A DNA stretch of 64,000 bases from Streptomonospora nanhaiensis. GTDB lineage: Bacteria > Actinomycetota > Actinomycetes > Streptosporangiales > Streptosporangiaceae. Below the pieces are notes generated by a model that saw nothing but the letters and a program-made list of their open reading frames with translations, was not told the DNA's origin and searched no databases. The position numbers were made by a program, and so were the translations under genes. The stretch lies in the NCBI RefSeq assembly GCF_026642255.1, contig NZ_CP113264.1:3038001-3102000 (forward strand). The letters are read 5' to 3'. Below are positions 7,546-16,296 of this stretch, in pieces; the stretch's first letter is position 1, and each line of letters opens with the position of its first letter.

Positions 7546-8874
7546 ATGACCGAAGGAACATCCGACGTGCGCGCCGCGGACGTCGCCCCTCCCACCCGGA
7601 GGGAGACGAGGAAGGTCCTGCTCGCCACGGGCATCGGACACTTCGTGGAGTGGTTCGAGATGGGGATCTACGGAACCCTCGCCACCAGCATCGCGGCCAA
7701 CTTCTTCGCCCCCGGGGACCCCACCGCGGCGCTGCTCTCCACGTTCGCGCTGTTCGCCGTCTCCTTCGTGGTCCGCCCCCTCGGCGGCCTCTTCTGGGGA
7801 CCGCTGGGCGACCGGATCGGACGGCAGAAGGTCCTCGCCCTGATCGTCCTCATCACCTCGGGGGCGACCTTCCTCATCGGCGTCCTGCCGACCTACGCCA
7901 CGGTCGGCGCCCTCGCCCCGCTGCTGCTCGTCCTCGCCCGGCTCGTCCAGGGCTTCGCCGCCGGGGGCGAGTCCGCCAGCGCCACGACCCTGCTGTTCGA
8001 GTACGCCCCCCGCGGCCGGCGCGGCTTCCTCACCAGCTGGATCGACACCTTCGGGTTCCTGGCCTTCGTCGCGGGCTCCGGGCTGGCCCTGCTGCTGACC
8101 ACGGTCCTGGGCGACGCCGCCATGGGCGACTGGGGCTGGCGCATCCCCTTCCTGCTCGCGCTCCCGCTCGGCCTGGTCGGCCTCTACCTGCGCGTGCGCA
8201 TGGAGGACACGCCGGAGTTCCGCCGCCTGGAGAAGCTCGGCGAGATCGCGCAGTCCCCCGTCAGGGAGGCGTTCCGCACCGGCGGGACCGCGATGCTCCT
8301 GCTCGCGGGCATGGTCGTCATCAAGGCCGTCGCCCACTGGACGCTCCAGACCTACATGCCCAGCCACCTCGCCCAGACCCTGGGCTTCAGCTCGGTGCAG
8401 TCCTTCCAGGTCACCACCGCGTGCCTGGCCGTGGTCGCGGTCCTGGTGCCGTTCATGGGGGCGCTGTCCGACAGGGTGGGCCGCAAGCCGCTGCTCGTCG
8501 CGGGCGCGGGCGGGTTCCTGCTGCTGTCCTACCCCGCCTTCTGGCTCATGTCCCAGGGCAGCTTCGCGCTCGCGTTCCTGGCCATGGCCCTCCTCGGCGT
8601 GCTCATCGCCGCCTTCGACGGGGCGGTCAGCGCGGCGATGGCCGAACTCTTCCCCCCGCGCACGCGCAACGGCGCCATCGCGATCCCCTACAACATCGCC
8701 GTCGCCCTCTTCGGCGGCACGGCCCCCTACCTCGCCGGAATGCTGGTGGCGGCCACGGGGTCCCCCATCAGCCCGGCCTTCTACATCATGTTCGTCGCCG
8801 CGATCTCCCTGGGCACGGTGCTCCGGCTCCGCGAGACCGCCGGACGGCGCGCCCCGGCCGACGCCGCCCCCTGA
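7546..8874 (+). CDS. MHS-family (ProP/KgtP-like) organic acid transporter
   Basis: 442 residues with 12 predicted membrane helices. Family signatures are visible: GHFVEWFEMGIYG in helix 1, RPLGGLFWGPLGDRIGR in loop 2-3, RLVQGFAAGGE in helix 4, and the repeated signature ALSDRVGRKP at loop 8-9. Members are proton symporters for organic acids or zwitterions. Divergent transcription from the acid-sugar dehydratase with a shared operator suggests that it imports the sugar acid degraded here. The ATG at 7546 follows GAGG by 5 nt. Confidence 0.85.
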   Translation: MTEGTSDVRAADVAPPTRRETRKVLLATGIGHFVEWFEMGIYGTLATSIAANFFAPGDPTAALLSTFALFAVSFVVRPLGGLFWGPLGDRIGRQKVLALIVLITSGATFLIGVLPTYATVGALAPLLLVLARLVQGFAAGGESASATTLLFEYAPRGRRGFLTSWIDTFGFLAFVAGSGLALLLTTVLGDAAMGDWGWRIPFLLALPLGLVGLYLRVRMEDTPEFRRLEKLGEIAQSPVREAFRTGGTAMLLLAGMVVIKAVAHWTLQTYMPSHLAQTLGFSSVQSFQVTTACLAVVAVLVPFMGALSDRVGRKPLLVAGAGGFLLLSYPAFWLMSQGSFALAFLAMALLGVLIAAFDGAVSAAMAELFPPRTRNGAIAIPYNIAVALFGGTAPYLAGMLVAATGSPISPAFYIMFVAAISLGTVLRLRETAGRRAPADAAP

Positions 8875-8948
8875 CCCGCGCCGCCCCGCCGGAGTCCCCG
8901 GGGCAGCCCGCCCCGCCCGCCCCCCGAACCACGGACTGGACACCCCCT

Positions 8949-10781
8949 GTGAGAAGAACCGGACGCACCCTGCCGGCCCTGGCCGCCGCCGCCCTCGCCG
9001 CGGGCCTGGCCTCGGCCCCCGCAAGCGCGCTCGCCGCGCCGCCCGAGGCCCCCGCGGACATCGAGGAGATGCCCTACGCGGTCGACACCTCCAACCAGGC
9101 CGCCTGGTGGAAGCCGATCGACTCCGTCGACGGCCACGACTACCTCGCCTTCAACGCCCCCGCCTCCGAGGCCGGGCGCCACGAGGTCCACCTCGCCCGG
9201 CGCACCGCCTCGGGGGAGTGGACCTCCGGGTGCCTGCGCGCCCGGGCCGGGGCCGACTGCGTCTCCTACACCGACGACATCGGGCACAACCAGCCCTCGA
9301 TCACGGTGGACGGCGACGGCCGCGTCCACGCCTTCGTGTCCATGCACAACGACGCCTGGCGCTACTACCGCTCCACCGCCCCGGGCGACGTGGACTCGCT
9401 CGTGGAGTCCGCCGCAGACCTCCCCGACGGCGGGGGGACCTACACGTACCCGGTGACCGCCCGCGACGACGCGAGCGGCGACGTGTACGCGCTGGTCAGG
9501 GCCGACGCCGCCGACAGGCGCCACGGCCGCCTGTACCGCTGGGACAACGCGGCGGGGGAGTGGTCCCGCGAGACCACGGTCGCCTCCGCCCCCGGCCACG
9601 CGTTCTACCCCGACGACCTGGAGGTGGACGGCCGGGGACGGGTGCACGTGCTGTGGGAGTGGGGGCCCTTCCCCTCCAGTACCGCCCGCCACCTGGGCTC
9701 CTACCTCGTCTACGACCCCGCGACCGGGACCGCGGCGGACGCCGCGGGCGCCCCCGTCGCGCTGCCCGCCGCGGCCGACCCCGGGGGAGCGGTCGTCTAC
9801 CAGCCCTACACCGAGGGCGAGGACATCGGCACGCAGGCGCCCTCCCTCCAGAGCGCCAAACTGGCGCTCACCCCGGAGGGCTCCCTGGCCGGCGTCGCCT
9901 ACCGCTTCCGCGACCGTGACACCGGGGACGGCTTCTCCGGCTACGACGCCCGGTACGCGCGCTGGACCGGGACCGCCTGGGAGAGGGAGGTGCTGGCCGA
10001 GGCGGGCGCGGGCGGCGTGCACACCTCCGCGGCGATCGACACCACGCACGCCGACGGCACCACCCGCGTCTACCTCGTGGCCGAGCACCGCCGCTGCGCG
10101 GGGGCGTTCAGCCAGGTGGTGCGGGCGGAGCGGTCCGGGAGCGGGCCGTGGCTGCTCGACCGGGCCGGGCCCGAGCGCCCCGGCCTCCAGCGGCTGAGCG
10201 CCCTCACCGGCGCCGACGGCGCCGACACCCTCTACGTCAGCGCGCCCCTGGCGGAGGGGACGCGGGGTTCGGTGTTCCGCATCGGCCTGTCCCGGGGCAC
10301 GCCCTCCGGGGGCGGCACGTGGGAGGAGCTGGTCTCGGGCCTGTCCGAGGACCCCGACCTGGGCGAGAACCTCGCCCTGGGCGGCGCCACGTCGGTGAGC
10401 TCCCGGCGCGACGCCGACAGCGGAGGGGACCGGGCCGTGGACGGCGACTGCTCGGACGCCTCGCGCTGGATCTCCGCCGAGGGCGACGCCGAGCCCACCC
10501 TCACCGTGGACCCGGGCGCGGTGGCGGACGTGTCGGCGGTCCGCGTGGCCAGCGGCTACGCGCCCGACCCCGCCTCCACCGTCCTGCGGGACTTCGAGGT
10601 GCGCGGCCGCACCCCCGGCGGGGGCTGGACCACCCTGGCCTCGGTGAGCGGCAACACCGAGGAGCTGCGCGTCGTGGAGTTCGCGTCCGCCGAGGTCGAC
10701 CGGGTCCAGCTGGTCGTGACCGACCCCTCGGCCTCGGAGGTCGACGTCGCCAGGGTCCGGGAGTTCCAGGTGTTCTCCTGA
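8949..10781 (+). CDS. Secreted BNR-fold polysaccharide lyase with C-terminal F5/8 type C domain
   Basis: 610 residues from a GTG at 8949. A signal peptide (RRTGRTLPAL then an Ala-rich core ending ALAAPP) is followed by a BNR-4 beta-propeller. The segments DDIGHNQPSITVDGDG and HAFVSMHNDAWRYYRS match the active-site region of ulvan-lyase-like families (PL24/25), with the catalytic His-Asn and Tyr candidates present. Residues after about 480 (ENLALGGATS to the end) look like a discoidin/F5-8C carbohydrate-binding domain. Family knowledge: these lyases cut uronate-containing polymers by beta-elimination, releasing unsaturated uronates. It lies 74 bp after the transporter, probably in the same transcript. 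The exact polymer is unknown. Confidence 0.7.
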   Translation: MRRTGRTLPALAAAALAAGLASAPASALAAPPEAPADIEEMPYAVDTSNQAAWWKPIDSVDGHDYLAFNAPASEAGRHEVHLARRTASGEWTSGCLRARAGADCVSYTDDIGHNQPSITVDGDGRVHAFVSMHNDAWRYYRSTAPGDVDSLVESAADLPDGGGTYTYPVTARDDASGDVYALVRADAADRRHGRLYRWDNAAGEWSRETTVASAPGHAFYPDDLEVDGRGRVHVLWEWGPFPSSTARHLGSYLVYDPATGTAADAAGAPVALPAAADPGGAVVYQPYTEGEDIGTQAPSLQSAKLALTPEGSLAGVAYRFRDRDTGDGFSGYDARYARWTGTAWEREVLAEAGAGGVHTSAAIDTTHADGTTRVYLVAEHRRCAGAFSQVVRAERSGSGPWLLDRAGPERPGLQRLSALTGADGADTLYVSAPLAEGTRGSVFRIGLSRGTPSGGGTWEELVSGLSEDPDLGENLALGGATSVSSRRDADSGGDRAVDGDCSDASRWISAEGDAEPTLTVDPGAVADVSAVRVASGYAPDPASTVLRDFEVRGRTPGGGWTTLASVSGNTEELRVVEFASAEVDRVQLVVTDPSASEVDVARVREFQVFS

Positions 10782-11137
10782 GGGGCCGGGGCGCCTCCCG
10801 GCAGGGGCGCGGGCCCCGGCCCGGCCGTGCCGCACGGGTACGGCGGCGGAGGTGTTGACGAACGCGAACATGACAGTGGACACGAGCACGGGCATGTCAG
10901 TGCTTCCCCTGCGCACACATCCTCCGCAAGGCGCACTGACCAGGCATGGTTCTCCCGAAGGCCCGGCAACAGGACAGTAACCCGTAAGTAGCTCCGAGGG
11001 CCCCAATCGATCCGTGGCCTCCGGCGGGGTCTGGCCCTAGGTCCTGTAGCGATCCCCTCGCCCCCGAGAGCCGCCCCGTGCGACGGATGCGGGTCGTCCG
11101 CCCACAATCATAACTTTATGAGTGGTAAAGTGGTTGC
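10782..11137. other. Intergenic region before the regulator/GNAT operon
   Basis: No gene supported. It holds two near-identical direct 10-mers, CATGACAGTG and CATGTCAGTG, at about 10873 and 10898. Its right end carries the promoter and operator of the following operon (TAACTT at 11111 is a possible -10). Confidence 0.4.
11113..11131. promoter_or_regulatory. ACTTTA-N7-TAAAGT operator
   Basis: A perfect 6-bp inverted repeat ends 7 nt before the ATG at 11138 and overlaps the likely -10 (TAACTT). It is very AT-rich for this genome. It is a likely autoregulatory site for the winged-helix protein encoded by the second gene of the operon. Confidence 0.5.
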
Positions 11138-11563
11138 ATGGCAGAAAATCACTTCACCTATGATGATGCGGTTTCCCGTGTGTCCACCAGCCAGGAGGCC
11201 GGTGCCCGCGCGCTGCGCGCAGTGCGCTGGTTCCGGTGGTTCGTGGCACTGCAGACCGTGTTCGCCCTGGCCTTCACGCTCTCCATCGACGTGTTCGGGG
11301 CTCCGTACTGGACCGCGTTCGCCCTCCTGCTGCTGGCCTCGGCCTCGGTCTGGGCGACCGCGTACCGCCACAGCCTGTCGGCACCGCGCCACGGCTTGCG
11401 CAACACGGGCATCGCCGTGGCAACGTGGTTCGCGCTCTACACCCTGATGCTCGACCCCGCCCTCCAGCTCGTGGGCGCCTCCTCGCCGTGGTGGTGGGTG
11501 CTGGCCGGCGCCGTCGCGGCCAGCCCGATCGCGGCGTGCCTGTGGGCGAGTTCGCGTCGATGA
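11138..11563 (+). CDS. Small four-helix membrane protein
   Basis: 141 residues, not recognised. Four hydrophobic helices are visible: FVALQTVFALAF, WTAFALLLLASASVW, IAVATWFALYTLML and WWWVLAGAVAASPIAACLW. A short soluble N-terminus (MAENHFTYDDAVSRV) precedes them. The stop overlaps the next start (ATGA), so it is coupled to the winged-helix regulator. This is the usual arrangement in which a MarR/PadR-like regulator controls a small integral membrane partner. Its role is unknown. Confidence 0.75.
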   Translation: MAENHFTYDDAVSRVSTSQEAGARALRAVRWFRWFVALQTVFALAFTLSIDVFGAPYWTAFALLLLASASVWATAYRHSLSAPRHGLRNTGIAVATWFALYTLMLDPALQLVGASSPWWWVLAGAVAASPIAACLWASSRR

Positions 11564-11898
11564 GCCATCCGCGCAAGGACCTGGACGCGCTCATCCACTC
11601 ACCGGTGAGGTTCTCGCTCCTAGCCGCGCTGCGGAACCTGGAGGAGACCGACTTCCGTTTTCTCGCCGACCTCCTGGAGGTCAGCGACTCCACCCTGTCC
11701 CAGACCCTTACCGTGCTCCTGGAAGCAGGCCTGGTCGACGTCCGCAAGGAGGCCGTGGGCAGACGCACCCGCACATGGGTCAGTATCACCGACGCGGGCC
11801 ACGACGCGTTCAACCGGCACCTGACCACCCTGCGGGCAATCATTGACTCCGGCCCCGGCCACCCACCCACCCACACCCCAGAAGAGGACCCTTCGTGA
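11560..11898 (+). CDS. Winged-helix transcriptional regulator (MarR/ArsR-like)
   Basis: 112 residues. The segment LDALIHSPVRFSLLAAL, then DFRFLADLLEVSDSTLSQTL (recognition helix) and GLVDVRKEAVGRRTRTWVSIT (wing) form the winged-helix domain used by single-domain actinobacterial regulators of membrane-protein genes. There is no metal-binding Cys/His cluster. It overlaps the genes on both sides by 4 nt (ATGA and GTGA). The palindrome at 11113-11131 is its probable operator. Confidence 0.8.
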   Translation: MSHPRKDLDALIHSPVRFSLLAALRNLEETDFRFLADLLEVSDSTLSQTLTVLLEAGLVDVRKEAVGRRTRTWVSITDAGHDAFNRHLTTLRAIIDSGPGHPPTHTPEEDPS

Positions 11899-12494
11899 CT
11901 TCGTTCCTGCGCCTCGGCGCACCCCAGGACCTGGACGCGGTCGTCGACACCTTGGTCGCGGCCTTCGACGACTACCCGTGGACGCGCTATGTCATCCCCG
12001 AGGACGACTACACATCCCGGCTGCACGAGCTCCAGCACCTCTACCTGAAACACGCCTTGAACCACGGGATCGTTGCGGTCAGCGAGCACGGTGAGGGGGT
12101 GGTCGCGCTCCTGCCTCCGGACGCATCGGAGCCCGGCGAGGCAACCCTCGAGCGGATCATCACCCTGTACGGCGACCGGATCGACCGCCTGGCAGGCGTC
12201 GACCAGCGGCCCGTGGACCCCGACGACTGGAGTCTGGAAACCCTGGGAGTCCACCCAGACCACCAGGGCAAAGGGCTCGGGGGAGCCCTGATCGAGTTCG
12301 GCCTTGACGCAGCGGGACGGCAGGGCGCCCGAGCCGTGCGACTGGAGACCTCCGAGGAGCGCAACGTCAGCCTCTACCAGCGGTACGGCTTCCGCGTCAC
12401 CGACCGTTCCCAGCGTCCCGGCGGGCCGCCGGTATGGACGATGCGCACAGTGTTGGACACGACCGGTGCCGGCAACGAAACACGGTCCGCCTGA
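11895..12494 (+). CDS. GNAT-family N-acetyltransferase
   Basis: 199 residues. The acetyl-CoA loop is clear in LGVHPDHQGKGLGGALIEFG (the R/Q-x-x-G-x-G/A motif), followed by LETSEERNVSLYQRYGFRV, the conserved motif B end. The GTG at 11895 overlaps the previous stop and follows AGAGGA. Family members acetylate amines on antibiotics, metabolites or proteins. As the third gene of an overlapping operon it may modify a compound sensed or handled by the two upstream proteins; this is inference. Confidence 0.85.
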   Translation: MTSFLRLGAPQDLDAVVDTLVAAFDDYPWTRYVIPEDDYTSRLHELQHLYLKHALNHGIVAVSEHGEGVVALLPPDASEPGEATLERIITLYGDRIDRLAGVDQRPVDPDDWSLETLGVHPDHQGKGLGGALIEFGLDAAGRQGARAVRLETSEERNVSLYQRYGFRVTDRSQRPGGPPVWTMRTVLDTTGAGNETRSA

Positions 12495-12886
12495 GGGGGC
12501 GGACAAGATAAGCCGGAAAGGGGCGATGGTCGGCTGACCGCGGCCCCGGCACACCGACACGGGGGTGACTCGCCGCGACGGACGCCCTCGTTCGTGATTG
12601 TCTTGCCGCGACGCCCCCGCCGCCGCTATGCGGGGGGTTGTCGGCGGCCAGAACCAGGACGAGCGGGCATGAACCACGCAGGACGGGTAGGCCACCCGGA
12701 ACGCCCGGATGGGTCTCCCCTCTGATCTGCGAGAACACCTTGGGGTGTGGACAGGCGCGGCCTCGCGACCCGCCGACGGCGTGGGGCCGATCGCGGTCAC
12801 TTCGGGTGATGTGTGCGTTCTCCGGACAAGCACCTTCCCTTCGTCGCATACTCACCTCGAAGGAGCCGTGCGGCGCGGGGTGGGCA
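12495..12886. other. Gap upstream of the transposase remnants
   Basis: No gene supported on either strand. It probably contains the outer edge of a decayed insertion element. A GC-rich imperfect hairpin lies near 12615-12650. Confidence 0.35.
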
Positions 12887-13150
12887 GTGGTCGATCCGGA
12901 GAAGAGGCAGGCGGCGACCGCGCGGTCGCGTCAGCTCGCCACGGCGGGAACGCTCACGTCCCGGCACGTGCGGCTGGCGGCCGCCGGGTGCGGAGTCAGC
13001 GAGCGCACCGTGTGGCGGTGGATCGACCCCGACGCCCCAGTCGTCGACGGCCGGGTCCGCCCCGGGTACCGGCTCACCGACACCGACCGCGCCGCCTACG
13101 CCTTCTACCGCGACAACGCCACCGCCGTGCACCGCGCCCGCAGCTCCGCC
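12887..13150 (+). pseudogene. N-terminal fragment of an HTH transposase
   Basis: The frame from GTG 12887 ([18 protein letters not shown]) encodes a helix-turn-helix N-terminus ([20 protein letters not shown]) and the segment [17 protein letters not shown], typical of integrase-core transposases. Family similarity stops near HRARSSAV at about 13145. From there the opposite strand encodes a different transposase, so the catalytic domain is gone. The right boundary is approximate. Confidence 0.6.
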
Positions 13151-13960
13151 GTCGGGGGCACGGACCTGTCGGCGGGCGTCCCGGTCCCGCTCGCTCACGC
13201 GGGCGCTCCTCTGCACACCCACGCGCTCTGCCGCGCGCTGGACTGGCCCCAGCATCGGCTCCAGGCCGCGCTCGGCCACCTCGGTGAGGTTGTGCCACAG
13301 GTGGAAGCGGCCGGCGACCTGGACAGCCTCGGGTGCTCCGACGCGGGCTCCGTCGGCGTAGGCCCCGGAGCGGTCTCGGCAGATCACCCGTGCTCCGGGG
13401 TGCTTCTTCAACCACGCCGCGAACGCGGAGGAGGTCCGACCGGGCAGGAGATCGACCGGCCGGTGGGTGCCCATGTCCAGAAGGACCGTCCCGTAGACGT
13501 TCCCGCGTTTCAGCGCGAAGTCGTCCACCCCCAGGGCCGAGGGCGCCGCGGCCAACTCGGGATCGGGCAGCGCCCGCAGCGAGCGCAGCAAAGTCATCCG
13601 GTTGACCGGCATCCCCAGCAGCTGGGCCAACCGAGCCCCCGCACGGCCGGCGAGCGCTCGCGCAATCGCGGTCATGGCTTCCTTGCGCGGCAGGCTGAAC
13701 CGGCCATGAGGCGAGGTCAAACCGGGTATCTGTTCCGCGAACGTCACTGCCGGACAGGCCGGGTCAAGACACCGGAACCGGCGGATGCGCACCCGGATCA
13801 CGACCTCTGCTCCGCCGACCGTGCTGTCGCGGACGGTGCGTTCATAGCGGCCATGCAAGCGGGTCGACTCCGTCCCACACCTTGGGCAGGCCTCGACAGC
13901 GGAACTCGCCCGAGCTACGAGATGGAGCATCCCCGGTGTCCGTTCCCCGCTTTCCACCAC
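13151..13960 (-). pseudogene. Truncated ISL3-family transposase
   Basis: The minus strand encodes the N-terminal zinc-binding region ([17 protein letters not shown] then FRCLDPACP) and the start of the DDE domain ([40 protein letters not shown]). The last third, including the catalytic Glu, is missing. Past about residue 250 the frame only reads the antisense of the neighbouring transposase. A few family-like residues ([11 protein letters not shown]) lie upstream of the GTG at 13960, so the start is also damaged or misplaced. Confidence 0.7.
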
Positions 13961-14182
13961 GAGCCCGGACAGATGCGGAAGAAGCCCTTCGATCCCCTGA
14001 AGTTCACACGCAGCTCAGAATCGCAGACCCCCATAACTCTTCGTGAGCAAACCACAAGATCAGTGCCAGAACCCATCCCCGTGCTCGTCAACAGGAGGTC
14101 CGGCGCTGCCGGGTGCGGTGTGAGCAGGGTGTTTGGTACGGCGAACCGAGTACCCGTACAGTGCAGATGACGATGCGGACAG

Positions 14183-14197
14183 TGCATCACTTATGCG
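14183..14197. promoter_or_regulatory. TGCAT-N5-ATGCG operator before the IclR gene
   Basis: An inverted repeat TGCAT CACTT ATGCG, nine of ten arm bases identical to the palindrome at 7420-7434, sits just before the proposed GTG start of the IclR regulator. It suggests autoregulation. Confidence 0.5.
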
Positions 14198-14205
14198 ATG
14201 GGACC

Positions 14206-15003
14206 GTGGTGGCAGCCGAACAGAGTGGGAACCAGTCCGTCGAGCGGGCGATCAGCGTGCTCCGCGCCTTCCTGGAGGGAAAGCCCGAGCTTCGGGTGTC
14301 CGACATCGCGCGGCTGACCGGCATCGGACAGTCCACCGTCTCCCGGCTGCTGGCGACCCTGGAGTCCGCGCGCCTCATCGGCAAGGACGAGGACAGCGGG
14401 TTCTTCCGCCTCGGCATGGACCACGTGTCGCTGGCCGCCGCCTTCCTCAACGGCAACCCCGTGCACCGCGAGGCCCGCCCCGTGGCCCAGCGCCTGGCCC
14501 AGGAGCTCGGCCTCGGCGCCAACGTCGCGGTCCGGGACGGGGACTCCCTGTTCTACCTGTGCAACTTCGAGGGGGCCCTGGCGCCCAAGGCCCACGTGCT
14601 CATGGGCAGCCGCAACCCCCTGCACGCCACCGGCCTGGGCAAGTGCCTGCTGCTGTCGAGCACCGCAGAGCAGCGCCGCGCCCTGCTCGGGGACGACCTC
14701 CACGCCTACACCGTCTCCACCGTCACCGGCCACGACGCCCTGGACGCGGAGATCGAGCGCTCCCGGGCACGGGGCTACGCCACCGAGGTCGAGGAGCTCG
14801 CCCTGGGGAGGGCCTGCGTGGCCGCCCCCGTCCGCGACGCCAGCGGCGAGATCGTCGCGGGCCTGTCCGTGTCCGGGCCGCTCAGCGCGATCGACCTGCA
14901 CCGCCGCGAGGCGGAGCTCGCCGGGACCGTCATCGAGGCCGCCGACCGCGTCGCCCTGGCCCTGGGCTACCAGGCCCACCGCATCCTCGCCCCGAGGGGC
15001 TGA
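14206..15003 (+). CDS. IclR-family regulator of sugar-acid catabolism
   Basis: 265 residues. The N-terminal winged helix (SVERAISVLRAFLEG, LRVSDIARLTGIGQSTVSRLLATLE) is followed by the IclR effector domain (GLGANVAVRDGDSLFY, RNPLHATGLGKCLLL, SRARGYATEVEELALGRACVAAPV, AGLSVSGP). Family members bind small carboxylates such as glyoxylate, pyruvate or 2-keto-3-deoxy sugar acids. It lies directly before dgoK and dgoA. I chose the GTG at 14206 (or 14209) because upstream in-frame starts would place the palindromic operator inside the gene. Confidence 0.85.
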   Translation: MVAAEQSGNQSVERAISVLRAFLEGKPELRVSDIARLTGIGQSTVSRLLATLESARLIGKDEDSGFFRLGMDHVSLAAAFLNGNPVHREARPVAQRLAQELGLGANVAVRDGDSLFYLCNFEGALAPKAHVLMGSRNPLHATGLGKCLLLSSTAEQRRALLGDDLHAYTVSTVTGHDALDAEIERSRARGYATEVEELALGRACVAAPVRDASGEIVAGLSVSGPLSAIDLHRREAELAGTVIEAADRVALALGYQAHRILAPRG

Positions 15004-15087
15004 CCCGGCCGGGGCCGCGCACCGCGTCCGGGAAGGGCCGGGTCCCGTCCCCGGTCAGGCCCCCATGGCGTCCGTCCATCCCTCTAT

Positions 15088-15115
15088 GTGGGACGGTGTT
15101 CGACAAAGTGGGACG
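15088..15115. promoter_or_regulatory. Two GTGGGACG direct repeats before dgoK
   Basis: GTGGGACG occurs at 15088-15095 and 15108-15115, exactly 20 bp apart (about two helical turns), 55-80 bp upstream of the dgoK start. This spacing suits a dimeric regulator binding one DNA face. Inference only. Confidence 0.35.
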
Positions 15116-15169
15116 CCTCGCGTTACCTGTCGGCATAAGGCCAGACCACGGCACGACGGAGCGGATGCG

Positions 15170-16222
15170 ATGGACGACTACTCGGCGGCCCGGCTCGTGG
15201 CGCTGGACTGGGGCACCAGCTCCTGCCGCGCCTACCTCCTGGCGGAGGACGGAACCGTCCTCGACCACAGGTCCACGGACGACGGCGTCATGCGCGTCAC
15301 GGCCGGCGCGCGCGAGGCGGGCGACAGCAGGGAAGAGGCCTTCGACCGGGTGCTGCGCTCCCTGTGCCTGGACTGGGCGGAGGCCGCCCCCCGGGCGCTG
15401 CCCGTCGTCGCGAGCGGCATGGTCGGCAGCGACCAGGGCTGGGCCCAGGCGCCCTACGTCGAGCTCCCGGTCGACCCGCTGGCGACCGCGCTGCCCCTGA
15501 CCAGGGTCGAGTCCTCCCTGGGGCCGGTCCACATCCTGCCCGGGCTCACCGCCCCGGGGCCCCTGCCCGGCCTCCTGCGCGGCGAGGAGACCCAGGTCGT
15601 CGGCGCGCTGCTCGCCGACGTCGCGGGGGACGCCACCGCGCAGCCCGGCGGGGGACGCGAACGGACCGTCGTCCTGCCCGGCACCCACGCCAAGTGGGTG
15701 CGGCTGCGCGGCTCCGTCGTCACCGGCTTCACCACCCACATGAGCGGCGAGGTCTACGCGCTGCTCATGGAGAACAGCATCCTCGGCCGCCTCGCCCGGC
15801 CGGCGGAGGGCGACCGGTGGGAGGCCTACGAGCGGGGCCTGGACGTGGCGATGGGCCCCGACGGGGACCCCGGGCTCCTCGGAACCCTCTTCTCCGCCCG
15901 CTCCCTCGTCGTCACCGGCCGGCTTCGGCCCGACCAGGTCGGCGACTACGTCTCCGGCCTCGTCATCGGCAGCGAGGTCCGCGGCGAGCTCCGCGGCGGT
16001 GCGGACACGCCCGGCACGGGCGACGTCCTCCTCCTGGGGACCGACGACCTGTGCGACCGCTACGGGCGCGCGCTCTCCCGGGTGGGCGTGGCCTCCGCCC
16101 GCGGAGCCACGGGGACCACCCCCCGCGCCCTGGCCCACCTCGCCCGGCGCGCGGGACTGCTCGGCGACGGCTCCGGCACGGCCGGACCCGACGACGCGGA
16201 CCGCGCACCCGCAGCCCCCTGA
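15170..16222 (+). CDS. dgoK: 2-dehydro-3-deoxygalactonokinase
   Basis: 350 residues, somewhat longer than E. coli DgoK. It starts with LVALDWGTSSCRAYLL, the phosphate-binding start of the DgoK fold. VVASGMVGSDQGW, VHILPGL, LLRGEETQVVGAL, VVLPGTHAKWVRL and the C-terminal VLLLGTDDLCDRYGRAL are also characteristic. The reaction is ATP-dependent phosphorylation of 2-dehydro-3-deoxy-D-galactonate at C6 in the De Ley-Doudoroff pathway. The product is the substrate of the aldolase encoded 74 bp downstream. The ATG at 15170 follows GGAG by 8 nt. Confidence 0.9.
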   Translation: MDDYSAARLVALDWGTSSCRAYLLAEDGTVLDHRSTDDGVMRVTAGAREAGDSREEAFDRVLRSLCLDWAEAAPRALPVVASGMVGSDQGWAQAPYVELPVDPLATALPLTRVESSLGPVHILPGLTAPGPLPGLLRGEETQVVGALLADVAGDATAQPGGGRERTVVLPGTHAKWVRLRGSVVTGFTTHMSGEVYALLMENSILGRLARPAEGDRWEAYERGLDVAMGPDGDPGLLGTLFSARSLVVTGRLRPDQVGDYVSGLVIGSEVRGELRGGADTPGTGDVLLLGTDDLCDRYGRALSRVGVASARGATGTTPRALAHLARRAGLLGDGSGTAGPDDADRAPAAP

Positions 16223-16296
16223 CGACCCACGCCCCGTCCGCGCGGCCGGTGGAACACCGGCGGGACCGGACGGCCGGACGACCCACGGAGAGAACC

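Noticed and set aside
13915-14190. 91-residue minus-strand frame overlapping the IclR promoter
   Set aside because: It overlaps the ISL3 remnant and the regulator's operator, and shows no family motif.
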